Shown: in pieces, positions 1 through 9,275 of the stretch
Layout: each line of letters starts with the position of its first letter
Position numbering within the stretch: position 1 is the stretch's first letter
Source: Planctomycetia bacterium
GTDB taxonomy: Bacteria > Planctomycetota > Phycisphaerae > Phycisphaerales > SM1A02
Assembly: GCA_005799495.1 (NCBI GenBank)
Contig: SYGP01000040.1
Coordinates: 1-41,428, forward strand
Direction: 5' to 3'
Length of the DNA: 41,428 nucleotides
Notes under the pieces: model-generated
Seen by the model: only the letters and a program-made list of their open reading frames with translations
The model's database searches: none
What the model was told of the DNA's origin: nothing
Translations under genes and position numbers: made by a program

Positions 1-1077
1 CCAGTTTGCCCGTCGTAGGGATTCGTGAAGTCCAACGACACCTCGCGCCCGCTCACGCTCGACTCGATCACCCCCTCATTCACCAAGTTCATCGTGGCGT
101 AGCCGTAGTAGTCGCACGGGTTGCGTCCAATCACGCCGAACCCGCCGCGGACAACCACCTCGCTGCCGAGCGTCAGCGTGCCACTGCCCTCCTGTCCGTA
201 ACCCCACATCGCCATCCACGGTCGACCAGACTCGGACTCGTATTCGAACACAATCTCTCCGCTGGGGAACTCCTGCGTTCCCTCGAACCACAGGCCGCTG
301 CAGGAACCCGTCAGCGTCGCACGACCGTTCAGTTCCACATCCTCGATCCGCAGTTGCGCGGAGTTCTCCGACAGCGCCCAGTCACCGGTCCAAGTCAGGC
401 CCTCCAAGCGGTTGTAGAAGTTGCTCGTCACGCCAAGCGATCCGCCCTGCGCCACATTCACAACACCTCCGCGAATCGTCCCGCCATCGATGCTCAGCGG
501 CCATGTCAGCGTCAACTCATCATCCGTGTTGTCGAGCGTCCCCATCAGGCGAAGCGGCGTGCTCCCGAGGTTCATCGCCTCCAGTGCCGCCGTTGTCACT
601 TCGAAGTTCAGTCCAAAGCTAGCCCCAGCCAAGGCACGAACCGTTCCCTGATTCGTGAACGATCCAGTTTGCCCGTAGGAGGAATTCGTGAAGTCCAGCG
701 AAATCTCGCGCCCGCTCACGCTCGACTCGATCACCCCCTCATTCACCAAGTTCATCGTGGCGTAGCCGTAGTAGTCGCACGGGTTGCGTCCAATCACGCC
801 GAACCCGCCGCGGACGACCACCTCGCTGCCGAGCGTCAGCGTGCCACTGCCCTCCTGTCCGTAACCCCACATCGCCATCCACGGTGGACCAGACTCGGAC
901 TCGTACTCGAACACAATCTCTCCGCTGGGGAACTCCTGCGTTCCCTCGAACCACAGGCCGCTGCAGGAACCCGACAGCGTCGCACGACCGTTCAGTTCCA
1001 CATCCTCGATCCGCAGTTGCGCGGAGTTCTCCGACAGCGCCCAGTCACCGGTCCAAGTCAGGCCCTCCAAGCGGTTG
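1..1077. repeat. 663-bp in-frame tandem duplication
   Basis: Bases 1-414 and 664-1077 match at a constant offset of 663 bp, which is 221 codons. I count about ten mismatches by eye, four of them in the last 365 bases. The intervening 415-663 is not repeated within the window. The first copy begins at the window edge, so the array may continue to the left. On the protein level the copies differ at only a few residues. Such identity points to recent duplication or ongoing gene conversion. Confidence 0.9.
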
Positions 1078-2660
1078 CCGCCGTTGTTCGCCACGCTCAG
1101 TCCACCCACAACCGTCCAAGAACCGCCGCCGAGCGTTCCACCGTTGAGCCTGACTACTCCAGCAACCGTTGCACTTCCAGCCACGCGAAGTGCGCCTCCG
1201 GTCACCTCGAGTTGCGCCGCTTGGCAGTCAAGGCTCGACAAGAGCACCGCACCCTCACTGAAGACAATGGTCCCGGCTGATGCGGGGATAGCGACCGCCG
1301 CACCTGCCCCCGGCACGCCAGACGGCGACCAGTTGCCTGCATTGTGCCAACTACTCGTTCCCGCTGCGCCAGTCCACGCGAACGCAGGCGAGTCACTTGC
1401 GAGGGTGCCAGCGTCGGACGCAGACCACGCGCCTGTGATCCCCGCTGCGGTTCCGCGCGCACGGACGCGATACTCGTACACCACCCCCGACTGCACCTGA
1501 ACGTCGAGAAACGAGCTGACAAACCCCACTTGACGAATCAGCGGTGGCAGTTGGCTTCCCTGCACTCGACGCTCGATGTCGTAGCCGCCCACCGGCCCGG
1601 ACACGCTTGCCCACTGCAGTTCGATTCCACCTGAAACTCCACCGTCAGAGGCACTGAAGCTGCTCGGGGCAGATAGACCGCGGAATCCGCTGTCGACATT
1701 GCTAAGGCCCTGAACACCAAACGGAGCTGTCACCCGCAACTGAAAGAACCGCACCTCCCCAGCCTCTCCACCCTCAACGGAGATGGGAGACACCTGCACT
1801 CCGCTGCGTTCGACAGCAGTGGGAGGATTATTCGGTCCCGCAAGCAGATCAAAGGTGAGCCCATCGATCTGCGGCGCCTGCCAACTCACCTGCACCGCGT
1901 TCGGGTCCGCCCCGTCCGATGCCTCCATTTGCACTTCAATACTGCCAGGCGCACCGATCATGTAGGAGCCGAATCCGAAGAGCGCTTGAGTTGTTCCCTG
2001 CCGCTTGAAGCCAACCGTCAGATTTGAGCGGTAGGCACTCGGACTCTGCACAGAGTCGTCGCCAAGGCGCACCACCCGCTCAACGAGGATCTGAAATCCA
2101 CCACTCGCCTCTTGTCCCATCCAGCCGCCCAACTGCCCCCCCGCCGCCAGATTGGCCGTAGTCGGGGTGGCGTCAAACCAACCCCCAAACAGGGGAATCT
2201 GCGCGAGTGCCTGCGGGATCGGCTCACCATCGCCATCTGTCTGCACAAAGGAAGGATCCAGCGCCACCTGAGACCCCGCGTGTGTCCCGGTCGACGACAC
2301 CCATGAGTCATCCGCGACATGCGGGGCAGATGGCGATCCCACAGGAATCCATGTCGACGCTCCAGCACCACTGTGTGATGCCCGCATCAGCCCCCCTTGG
2401 GGCGGCAATCCACTGCGCTCTTTCCCGTGATCAAACAGGTTGAGGAGCACTGCCTCGGAGCTGTTGAAGTTGGCGTAGATGTTGTACTGCGTGTTTCCTG
2501 CGCCTGTGATCGCGCGTGTCACACTGAACCCGGTGAACTGTGGTACCTGAGCGCCTGCCGTGAATGCACACGCAAGCGATGCAGCCGCGACCAACAGCCC
2601 GCGCCCCGTGCTCAAGACACAACAGCCTGACTCTCTCAACATGGCGGATGAAGGCTTCAT
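1..2660 (-). CDS. Large exported beta-helix/autotransporter-repeat-like protein (3' end beyond window)
   Basis: The minus-strand frame is open from an ATG at 2660 to the left edge, about 886 codons without a stop; the C-terminus lies outside the window. A second in-frame ATG is at 2642. I prefer 2660, which gives an MKPSS start before a hydrophobic stretch (GLLVAAASLACAF) ending near AGAQ, a plausible Sec signal peptide. After a roughly 200-residue unassigned region comes a fibronectin-III-like segment (SAPSSFSASDGG ... YEYRVRARG). Then a motif typical of autotransporter-associated repeat proteins appears (W-x-G-x3-SSWHNAGNWSPSGVPG), followed by Gly/Ser/Thr/Val-rich strands as in parallel beta-helices. 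Two nearly identical 221-residue units lie at the left end. A cell-surface or secreted structural role is inferred; no catalytic motif is visible. An anchoring domain, if any, would be in the missing C-terminus. It is divergent from the TolC-like gene. Confidence 0.75.
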   Translation of the reverse strand, partial: MKPSSAMLRESGCCVLSTGRGLLVAAASLACAFTAGAQVPQFTGFSVTRAITGAGNTQYNIYANFNSSEAVLLNLFDHGKERSGLPPQGGLMRASHSGAGASTWIPVGSPSAPHVADDSWVSSTGTHAGSQVALDPSFVQTDGDGEPIPQALAQIPLFGGWFDATPTTANLAAGGQLGGWMGQEASGGFQILVERVVRLGDDSVQSPSAYRSNLTVGFKRQGTTQALFGFGSYMIGAPGSIEVQMEASDGADPNAVQVSWQAPQIDGLTFDLLAGPNNPPTAVERSGVQVSPISVEGGEAGEVRFFQLRVTAPFGVQGLSNVDSGFRGLSAPSSFSASDGGVSGGIELQWASVSGPVGGYDIERRVQGSQLPPLIRQVGFVSSFLDVQVQSGVVYEYRVRARGTAAGITGAWSASDAGTLASDSPAFAWTGAAGTSSWHNAGNWSPSGVPGAGAAVAIPASAGTIVFSEGAVLLSSLDCQAAQLEVTGGALRVAGSATVAGVVRLNGGTLGGGSWTVVGGLSVANNGGNRLEGLTWTGDWALSENSAQLRIEDVELNGRATLSGSCSGLWFEGTQEFPSGEIVFEYESESGPPWMAMWGYGQEGSGTLTLGSEVVVRGGFGVIGRNPCDYYGYATMNLVNEGVIESSVSGREISLDFTNSSYGQTGSFTNQGTVRALAGASFGLNFEVTTAALEAMNLGSTPLRLMGTLDNTDDELTLTWPLSIDGGTIRGGVVNVAQGGSLGVTSNFYNRLEGLTWTGDWALSENSAQLRIEDVELNGRATLTGSCSGLWFEGTQEFPSGEIVFEYESESGRPWMAMWGYGQEGSGTLTLGSEVVVRGGFGVIGRNPCDYYGYATMNLVNEGVIESSVSGREVSLDFTNPYDGQT

Positions 2661-2703
2661 CGGCGGCGCCCCCCCCACGCGCCCACGGGGGAAAGTCCTC
2701 TTC

Positions 2704-2736
2704 AATATATGTGGAATCAGAATCAGATCCTGTCAA
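2704..2736 (-). promoter_or_regulatory. Probable promoter of the large exported protein
   Basis: In an AT-rich island between the two divergent genes, the minus strand reads TTGACA (2736-2731), then an 18- to 21-base spacer, then ACATAT/TATATT (about 2712-2704). The spacer is somewhat long. The predicted leader to the ATG at 2660 would be about 40 nt. No experimental support; sequence match only. Confidence 0.4.
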
Positions 2737-2804
2737 GAAATGTTGCAAAATCACAAAGCAATGACGGATTCGGCGGGGCTGGGCGCGACGAGCGGCGCAC
2801 ACCC

Positions 2805-4349
2805 GTGTGGTACTTTTCCGCAGTCTTGGCAGTATCGCGCCCTCTCCAACTGTTCTGGCGGATCGCAAGCGCCCTGAGCCCAATCATCTTGGCAGGCTGT
2901 GTCATGGATGGACCGTTTGTCGACCGCGACATTGACCGCCTTGTTTCTTCTGACTCCACAACAGCCTGGAGCCAAGGCGGCGGTCCCGCGCCCGTGACCC
3001 CGCTCGCCATCCCTGCTGCCGCGGCGAGCGCAGAGGCCGCAACGACCGACCCATCGGTGAGTTTGGCAACTGGCGAGGCGCAAGAGAACGAGAACGACAC
3101 GCTCACGGGAAGACCGCGCGAGACCCTTTCGCTCACCCGCTGCATCGATGTTGCACTCTCGGCGAGCCCAAAGACGCGCGGCGCATGGGAAAGCGCGCGC
3201 GCGGCCGCCGCGCAGGTCGGCATCGCCGATTCCGAATACATGCCCGACATCGGACTCTCGGGCGCGTTCGGGCCGCAGCGGCAGCAAGTCCTTCCCGCGA
3301 TCGTCAACAATGTCAGTGGGAACGCCATGGTGGGCATGAGTTGGGTGCTCATGGACTTCGGTCGCCGCGACGCAGACGCCGCGCGAGCGCGCGCGCAGCT
3401 GACTGCCGCCAACTTTTCGTTCAACCGCGAAATGCAGCGACTGGTGTTCGAGGTGCAGCGCGCGTACTTCATGCTCGACGCAAAGATTTCGCTGAAGGAG
3501 GCCGCGCGCGAGAATGTCGCGACCGCGCGCAAGCAGCTGGACGCAACGGACGATCGAATGACGGTGGGACTCGCCACGCGCCCCGAAGTCCTGCAGGCGC
3601 GGCAGCAGTACATGCAGTCGTTGTACGGACTCGAGGAGGCGAAGGCAGAGGTCTACATCGCGCAGGCGCAACTTGCCGTGGCAATGGGGATTCCCGCGCA
3701 GTCGTCGCCCGAGATCGTTCGCCTTGCCGACCTTCCGCTGCCGTCCACCATCACGGACGGTGTGGAGGTTGCCATCCAGTCCGCGCTCGCGCAGCGTCCC
3801 GACATCGCATCCGCGCTGGGAGATGTGCGTTCCAAGGAGCAGATGGTCAAGCGCGCAGAGGCTGACTTCCTCCCGATCATCAACTTTGAAGGCTCCGCAG
3901 GAGTGACGGGAGGCAACTTCAGCTACACGCAGCCGGGCCTCTCGGGAAGCAACGCTGCTGCCTACGGCCTTTACTCCGCACAGGTGACCGCGGACTGGCT
4001 GCTGTTCGACGGCTACGAGCGCGCCAATCGGCTTCGTCAGGCGCGGAGCGAAGTGCGCGCTGCGGAAGCGCGGCTCGAGCAGCTCCGGCTCGAGACGACT
4101 GGGCAAGTCTGGTCGAGCTACTTCGACTTCTTCTCCGCGCAGAAGCAGTATGAGGCGGGCGTTGCGCTGTTGACTGCTTCGCAGGATTCCTATGACAGCG
4201 TCTACCAGAATTACTTGAACGGCCTCGCCACCATCAACGATCTCCTGCTGGCAGAGTCCTTCCTCTTTGACGCGCGCTTCGAGTTGATCAATTCGCGAGC
4301 CGACCTGCTGACGGCAAGCGCGACCTTCATCTACGCCCTCGGCAGCTGA
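2805..4349 (+). CDS. TolC-family outer-membrane efflux lipoprotein
   Basis: Outer-membrane channel component of a tripartite efflux or type I secretion system. The frame is open from an ATG at 2709, but that start would bury the signal peptide about 60 residues in. A GTG at 2805 (or TTG at 2826) places a hydrophobic stretch directly before the lipobox LAGC, so a lipid-anchored precursor is likely. The mature protein has two alpha-helical OEP repeats. The first begins at LSLTRCIDVALSASP. The second is recognisable from ALAQRPDIASALGDVRSKEQ onward, with the typical RPD motif and a late YDSVYQNYLNGLATINDLL segment. Length (514 aa) fits OprM/NodT-type lipoproteins. No inner-membrane pump or periplasmic adaptor gene is adjacent, so the substrate cannot be inferred. 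The thioredoxin-fold gene starts 7 bases downstream and is probably cotranscribed. Confidence 0.88.
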   Translation: MWYFSAVLAVSRPLQLFWRIASALSPIILAGCVMDGPFVDRDIDRLVSSDSTTAWSQGGGPAPVTPLAIPAAAASAEAATTDPSVSLATGEAQENENDTLTGRPRETLSLTRCIDVALSASPKTRGAWESARAAAAQVGIADSEYMPDIGLSGAFGPQRQQVLPAIVNNVSGNAMVGMSWVLMDFGRRDADAARARAQLTAANFSFNREMQRLVFEVQRAYFMLDAKISLKEAARENVATARKQLDATDDRMTVGLATRPEVLQARQQYMQSLYGLEEAKAEVYIAQAQLAVAMGIPAQSSPEIVRLADLPLPSTITDGVEVAIQSALAQRPDIASALGDVRSKEQMVKRAEADFLPIINFEGSAGVTGGNFSYTQPGLSGSNAAAYGLYSAQVTADWLLFDGYERANRLRQARSEVRAAEARLEQLRLETTGQVWSSYFDFFSAQKQYEAGVALLTASQDSYDSVYQNYLNGLATINDLLLAESFLFDARFELINSRADLLTASATFIYALGS

Positions 4350-4356
4350 ACTCGGC

Positions 4357-4920
4357 GTGCGCGCATCCTTCCTCCAGGCAAAGCATGCAGCAGGCCTGCG
4401 GTGGAACGAGTATCTCGCCACGGATCCGCGGCGCGGCGGCACTTGGGACGAACGCGTGGCGAGCGCACCCATCACGGCAGCGCAGCGAACGCTCTTGGCG
4501 GGTTTCACGCGCCGCTCGCCGATGATCTGCCTCAGCGGCATGTGGTGCGGCGACTGCGCGGTGCAATGTCCGCTGTTGCAGGCGATCGCGCTCGCCTGTC
4601 CCATGATCGACTTGGTCTTCCTCGACCGCGATGAGCATCTCGATCTCGCCGACGAGGTTCGCATCGCCGCCGGTCACCGCGTGCCCACCGTCCTGTGGCT
4701 GACCGAGGAGTTCGAGTTCGTTCACATGCTCGGCGACCGAACGCTCTCTCGCTACCGCGCGATGGCAAGAACGCAGCTCGGTGCGGCGTGCCCCGTTCCA
4801 TTTGCCGAGGCTGCAGCGGAAGAGAACGCGACCGTTGTGGCGGAGTGGATTGCCGAGTGCGAACGCGTGCAGTGGATTCTGCGGCTCTCCCCACGCCTGC
4901 GTGAACTGCACGGGGACTGA
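4357..4920 (+). CDS. Thioredoxin-fold protein with WCGDC motif
   Basis: A 187-aa protein starting at GTG, 7 bases after the TolC-like stop. Residues 57-72 contain a hydrophobic strand followed by WCGDC (Trp63, Cys64, Cys67) and CP, the redox-active CxxC of the thioredoxin superfamily. The later RVPTVLWL supplies the cis-proline region. The flanking composition resembles the bacterial thioredoxin_9/YtpP-type group rather than classical TrxA (WCGPC). No signal peptide is visible, so it is probably cytoplasmic. The exact role is unknown; a thiol-disulfide reductase or bacillithiol-type bypass function is possible. It ends 18 bases from the convergent mraY. Confidence 0.7.
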   Translation: MRASFLQAKHAAGLRWNEYLATDPRRGGTWDERVASAPITAAQRTLLAGFTRRSPMICLSGMWCGDCAVQCPLLQAIALACPMIDLVFLDRDEHLDLADEVRIAAGHRVPTVLWLTEEFEFVHMLGDRTLSRYRAMARTQLGAACPVPFAEAAAEENATVVAEWIAECERVQWILRLSPRLRELHGD

Positions 4921-4938
4921 TCCACCGTCGCGCGCGGA

Positions 4939-6141
4939 TCAGCGCAACTTGAGACTGACGAGTGCCACCATCGTCAGCATCACCGACACGATCCAGAGCC
5001 GCACGACGACTTGCTGCTCCTGCCAACCGCCGAGGTGGAAGTGATGATGCACGGGCGCACAGCGGAAAATGCGCTGCCCTTGCCCGAATCGGATGCGCGT
5101 GTACTTGAACCACTGCGTCTGTGCGAAGACGCTGCCGAGTTCCAAGAAGAACACGCCTCCGATGACAAGCAGCAGCAGTTCCTGGCGCGCCGCCACCGCG
5201 AAGAATCCGAGCAGTGCACCGAGTGAGAGGCTGCCGGTGTCGCCCATGAACACGCGCGCGGGCGAGCAGTTGAACCAAAGGAACGCCAGACACGCGCCCG
5301 CCATCGCGCCTGCCATCACGAGCAGTTCGCCCACACCTGGCACGCTCGGCACCATCAGAAAGTAGGCCGCGCGTGGGCTGCCCGCGATCCACAGCAGCAC
5401 CATCAGCGCCAGCGTCGCGATGATCAGCGTTCCCGTGGCAAGTCCATCCATCCCATCGGTGATGTTCACTGCATTGGATGTTCCAGCGATTGCCAGTGTG
5501 GCGATCAGCGTGAAAGCCCCTGCTCCCAGGACCCAGACCGTAGGCGACATCATTGGCGGCTGCAGCAGCGTGTCGATCGATGGCGTCGGCAGGTAGGTGC
5601 GCTGGAACGGCAGGTTGAGCACATGCGCATCAGGCCCCATCCCCCAGCGCCACAGGAAGAAACCGACGAGCGCGGCGAGCCCCAGCTGAAAGATCAGTTT
5701 CTCCCATGCGAACAGTCCATCGCGCATCCCTGCTTCTCGGCGGCTCTGTGTCAGCTTGAGCCAGTCATCCACGCTGCCCAGTGCCGCGAAACTGATCGCC
5801 ACGATCAGCCCCAGTTGGATGTAACGACTGTGCAGCACATCACCCAGCAGCAGCGTGCTGCCGACAAGTGCCCCCACGATGACGAGCCCTCCCATGGTGG
5901 GTGTGCCCTTGCGCCCCTGCATCTTCTGGTTCAGCGCCTCGTTGCCGAACTCGGGAACATCGCCGATCTTCTTTTTCGCCAGCCAGCGGATCACGCGCGG
6001 GCCGAACATTGCCACCAGTACGAATGCCAAAAGCGCAGCAAAGAGCGCGCGAAACTCCACTTGATAAAGCACCATCACGATCCACGACAGCCCACGCTCG
6101 TCGAGCCATCCCTGCGTGGCCTCCACCAGGTTGTAGATCAT
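4939..6141 (-). CDS. mraY: Phospho-N-acetylmuramoyl-pentapeptide transferase
   Basis: Integral membrane enzyme that transfers phospho-MurNAc-pentapeptide from UDP to undecaprenyl phosphate, forming lipid I. The chosen ATG at 6141 shares one base with the murF stop (TGATG), which indicates translational coupling; the frame extends further upstream but only through murF. The 400-aa product shows KKKIGD, GRKGTPTMGG, ALGSVDDWLK with the Mg-binding Asp pair, NITDGMDGLATG, GDTGSLSLG and APVHHHFHLGGW, all signatures of MraY. About ten hydrophobic segments alternate with these loops. It is somewhat longer than the E. coli protein (360 aa), with extra sequence around residues 180-225. It is last in the def-to-mraY run. 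Confidence 0.97.
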   Translation of the reverse strand: MIYNLVEATQGWLDERGLSWIVMVLYQVEFRALFAALLAFVLVAMFGPRVIRWLAKKKIGDVPEFGNEALNQKMQGRKGTPTMGGLVIVGALVGSTLLLGDVLHSRYIQLGLIVAISFAALGSVDDWLKLTQSRREAGMRDGLFAWEKLIFQLGLAALVGFFLWRWGMGPDAHVLNLPFQRTYLPTPSIDTLLQPPMMSPTVWVLGAGAFTLIATLAIAGTSNAVNITDGMDGLATGTLIIATLALMVLLWIAGSPRAAYFLMVPSVPGVGELLVMAGAMAGACLAFLWFNCSPARVFMGDTGSLSLGALLGFFAVAARQELLLLVIGGVFFLELGSVFAQTQWFKYTRIRFGQGQRIFRCAPVHHHFHLGGWQEQQVVVRLWIVSVMLTMVALVSLKLR

Positions 6142-7607
6142 CAGGCAGCCATCCTCTCCTGCAGCGAGTTGAGAAGCAGTTCGAGTCGGCAACCGCGCGA
6201 CCCCTTGAGCAGGACTGCATCGCCGACTCGAAGTGCGCTGAGGATGCGCGCGATCGAACCGGGCGAGAGATCCGGCATATGCAGCACTTCGCAGGCGTTC
6301 TCGCTGCTGCATGCTGCCGCGCCGTGTGCGGACAGCGGTCCGACGAACACGGCGAGCGCAGGCGGACCACCACACGCCCCGGCAGCTACGGCTCGCCCCA
6401 ACTCCGCGTGCAGCAGCGGTCCCGCGTCGCCGAGTTCAAGCATGTCCCCAAGGATCGTGACCTTGCGCTGCCCTGTGGCCACACGCTCGCCGAATGTCCG
6501 CAGTGCAGCGATCATGGCATCGGGGTTCGCGTTGTACGCATCGTTGAACAGCGTCATGCCGCACATCTGCTGCCGCACGAAGCGCATGTCCGACGGCGCG
6601 ACCGCCGCGCACCCGCGAGCGATTTCATCGTCGCTCATGTCGCGGTCGATGCCGAGCGCGATCGCAGCGAGCGCGTTCAAGGCGTTGTGCTCGCCGTCGA
6701 GTGCAAGGCGGACCTCGAAACGCCTCCCGCACGCGTCGACTTCGATGTCCTGACCGCCCTCGGCACGCGCCGCACGCGCCCGCAGGCGCACGTGGTTGGC
6801 TGGACCAATCCCGAATCGCACCACTCGCACTCCCGCGGGCAGCGCCGCATCCAGTGCGGCATCGAGCAGAGTGCTGTCCCCACGCACGATCGCCAGCGAT
6901 CCGGCGTGAAGCCCTGCAATGAGGGAGATCTTCTCGCGCAGGATGGCATCGATCGATCCAAGCCCCCCCAGATGCGCCTTGCCCACCATCGTGACGACCC
7001 CGACATCGGGACGCGCGAGAGCGGTGAGCATTGCGATCTCACCTGGACTGTTCATGCCGATTTCGGCAAGAAGGAAGTCATCGCCGCGCCGACCACCGAG
7101 CAGCGTGATCGGAACACCCACATCGTTGTTGAAACTCTTCGGGCTCGCCGTGCCGCGGAATCGCGTCGCGAGGACCGCCTCCATCAGGCGCCGTGTGGTG
7201 GTCTTGCCTGAACTGCCCGTGATTCCCACGACTTGGGTGCCGTGCAGTTGCATCCGCCAGAAACGCGCAGCCGCTTGCAGTGCCGCGCGAGTGTCTCGAA
7301 CGATCAATACGGACGCGGTCTGCTGACCAGCTAGGCGGATCCGATTCCAACGCGACTCTTCGACAACGATCACACGCGCGCCAGCACGCACGGCTTCGAG
7401 CAGATGATCGTGTGCGTCGTGCCGATCGCCCCGAAGTGCGAAGAACGCGCACCCACCAAGATCGCTGCGCGTGTCCGTGCCGATTCCGCGGAGCACGGTG
7501 CCATCCGCGGGCGCTTCCACCCACGTGCCTTGGACCGCGCTGCGCAACTCATCGGGAGTCAGGAACGGCGATCGTGCTTCGCCACCGCCTTGGTTCGAAC
7601 CGTTCAT
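6141..7607 (-). CDS. murF: UDP-N-acetylmuramoyl-tripeptide-D-alanyl-D-alanine ligase
   Basis: Cytoplasmic ATP-dependent ligase adding D-Ala-D-Ala to the UDP-MurNAc-tripeptide. The start is the ATG at 7607, which overlaps the murE stop as ATGA. The 488-aa protein has the N-terminal uridine-binding part (GTDTRSDL, FFALRGDRHDAHD). The P-loop GITGSSGKTTT is at about residues 128-138, the central domain follows (AHLGGLGSIDAILREK), and the C-terminal NDAYNANPDAM motif is present. It sits between murE and mraY in the usual dcw order and is translationally coupled on both sides. Confidence 0.97.
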   Translation of the reverse strand: MNGSNQGGGEARSPFLTPDELRSAVQGTWVEAPADGTVLRGIGTDTRSDLGGCAFFALRGDRHDAHDHLLEAVRAGARVIVVEESRWNRIRLAGQQTASVLIVRDTRAALQAAARFWRMQLHGTQVVGITGSSGKTTTRRLMEAVLATRFRGTASPKSFNNDVGVPITLLGGRRGDDFLLAEIGMNSPGEIAMLTALARPDVGVVTMVGKAHLGGLGSIDAILREKISLIAGLHAGSLAIVRGDSTLLDAALDAALPAGVRVVRFGIGPANHVRLRARAARAEGGQDIEVDACGRRFEVRLALDGEHNALNALAAIALGIDRDMSDDEIARGCAAVAPSDMRFVRQQMCGMTLFNDAYNANPDAMIAALRTFGERVATGQRKVTILGDMLELGDAGPLLHAELGRAVAAGACGGPPALAVFVGPLSAHGAAACSSENACEVLHMPDLSPGSIARILSALRVGDAVLLKGSRGCRLELLLNSLQERMAA

Positions 7608-9163
7608 GCATGGACTCCTTGCGGCTGATGTTGTCGACCTGCCGTTGTTGCTTCGGTCATGACTGCATTCTGTGCCTCCCGCGCCCCACAGGAACGCAGC
7701 GCAGCGCGCGCCTCTTCGCAGTCGTCGAAGTGGCGCTTTTCCGTTCCGATGATCTGGTAGTCCTCGTGTCCCTTGCCCGCGATGAGCACGATGTCGCCCG
7801 TGCGCGCGGCAGCGATTGCAGCAGCGATCGCTGCAGCACGATCCGGCTGCACCTGCACACGCGCGCGGCGATCGGATGGAATGCCGGCCACGATCTCCGC
7901 AATGATCGCGTTGGGATCCTCCGTACGCGGGTTGTCGCTCGTCACGAACACGAGATCTGCGCCGCGCACCGCTGTTGCCGCCATGCGCGGACGCTTTGTG
8001 CGGTCTCGGTCCCCGCCGCATCCAAAGACCAACACGATGCGACCCGACCCGACCACCGGGCGCAGCGCCGAAAGCACATTCGAGAGCGCGTCATCGGTGT
8101 GCGCATAGTCCACGAGCACAGCGAATGGATCGTGCAGCGCAGTCACGGGCTGCAAACGCCCAGGCGGTGCAGATGCGCATGAAAGTCCGCTTGCCAGATG
8201 CTCCGCTGGAACGCCCAGAGCCCACGCTGCTGCGACGGCCTGGAGCGCGTTCATCGCATTGTGCCGCCCCACGCATGGGAAGTCCGCGTCGAAGGTGCCC
8301 CATGACCCATGCAGCCGAAGGCGCATGCCACCGAGTGCCACGCGAACCACCTCCGCGGTGCACTCCGCCGCCATGTCGGTCGTGCTGCAACGCGCGACGC
8401 GTGCCGCGCACGAGCGCACCATGCGCGCGTGCGCAGGATCATCGCTGTTCACGACCGCGCACGCTCCAGGCCGAAGCCCATCGAACAACTGCGCCTTCGC
8501 ATCGGCGTACGCGTCCATGGACCCGTGGTAGTCCAGATGATCGCCAGTCAGGTTCGTGAAGACGCCCACCGCGAAGTCAATCCCGCGCACGCGTCGCTGA
8601 TGGAGTGCATGGCTCGACACCTCCATGGAAACAGCCTCGCAGCCGTTGCGCGCCATCGCGCCGAGCATGCGCGCGAGTTCCACACCGCCCGGGGTCGTCA
8701 ACTCGGCGGGAGTTCGCGTGGCGCCATCGTCGATCGCGACTGTTCCGATCAGGCCACACTTGGTCGATGCATGCATGAGCAAATGCTGCACGAGGAACGC
8801 CACGGTCGTCTTGCCGTTCGTTCCCGTGATGCCGATCATGCGCATCGCCGATGCCGGGAATCCCTCGAATGCGTGTGCGAGATCCACACCGCCGATCGCC
8901 GCGTCGCTCGACTGCAGCATCGCCACGCCTGCACTCCGCAGCTCCGTCATCGGCACGCTGCCATCGCACAGCACCGCGCACGCACCGCGTGCGATCGCCT
9001 CGGCAATGAAGGCGCGACCATCGCCGCGCGCTCCGCTGCGGGCAATGAAGAGAGAACCGCGCGTGACCTTCCTGGAGTCATCCGTGACACACCGAACTTC
9101 GGGGTCACAATCTCCCAAGACCGTCACGCCGTCTACTTTGGCGATCAGGTGAGACAACTTCAT
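7604..9163 (-). CDS. murE: UDP-MurNAc-L-Ala-D-Glu--meso-diaminopimelate ligase
   Basis: Adds the third residue of the peptidoglycan stem peptide. The protein is 519 aa from the ATG at 9163. The P-loop GITGTNGKTT is at about residues 111-120, and GDHLDYHGSMDAYADAK is the typical central motif. The DNPRTEDP segment carries the DNPR signature that in characterised MurE enzymes reads meso-diaminopimelate; lysine-adding enzymes differ there. So DAP-type peptidoglycan is inferred. The end is fused by ATGA overlap to murF. A 112-base gap separates it from queA, with no clear promoter, so a single long transcript or a weak internal promoter are both possible. Confidence 0.96.
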   Translation of the reverse strand: MKLSHLIAKVDGVTVLGDCDPEVRCVTDDSRKVTRGSLFIARSGARGDGRAFIAEAIARGACAVLCDGSVPMTELRSAGVAMLQSSDAAIGGVDLAHAFEGFPASAMRMIGITGTNGKTTVAFLVQHLLMHASTKCGLIGTVAIDDGATRTPAELTTPGGVELARMLGAMARNGCEAVSMEVSSHALHQRRVRGIDFAVGVFTNLTGDHLDYHGSMDAYADAKAQLFDGLRPGACAVVNSDDPAHARMVRSCAARVARCSTTDMAAECTAEVVRVALGGMRLRLHGSWGTFDADFPCVGRHNAMNALQAVAAAWALGVPAEHLASGLSCASAPPGRLQPVTALHDPFAVLVDYAHTDDALSNVLSALRPVVGSGRIVLVFGCGGDRDRTKRPRMAATAVRGADLVFVTSDNPRTEDPNAIIAEIVAGIPSDRRARVQVQPDRAAAIAAAIAAARTGDIVLIAGKGHEDYQIIGTEKRHFDDCEEARAALRSCGAREAQNAVMTEATTAGRQHQPQGVHA

Positions 9164-9275
9164 ACTGGCTCAGCATGGATATCGGCACTTGGTTGTCCGC
9201 CGCTTGACCCTTCGAGCGACCGAAAAGGGTGACCGAACCAACGCGCTGCGAGGCGGGCGGGTCAGCGAAGCGTGT

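Noticed and set aside
6-1280. 424-aa plus-strand frame with internal repeats
   Set aside because: It is the antisense shadow of the duplicated exported protein; it is Arg/His-rich, lacks domains, and its repeats merely mirror the 663-bp DNA duplication. The minus-strand frame has a signal peptide and runs open for 886 codons.
2709-2804. Upstream ATG start for the TolC-like gene
   Set aside because: It would place the signal peptide and lipobox about 60 residues from the N-terminus; GTG 2805 or TTG 2826 gives a normal lipoprotein signal.
2751-4664. 637-aa minus-strand frame
   Set aside because: It covers the TolC-like and thioredoxin genes in antisense. Its composition is Arg/His/Leu-rich with no motif, whereas the plus-strand proteins have clear family signatures.
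9164-9275. Possible hairpin terminator between queA and murE
   Set aside because: ACCCTT/AAGGGT pairs over a 12-base loop but there is no T-run and the stem is short.
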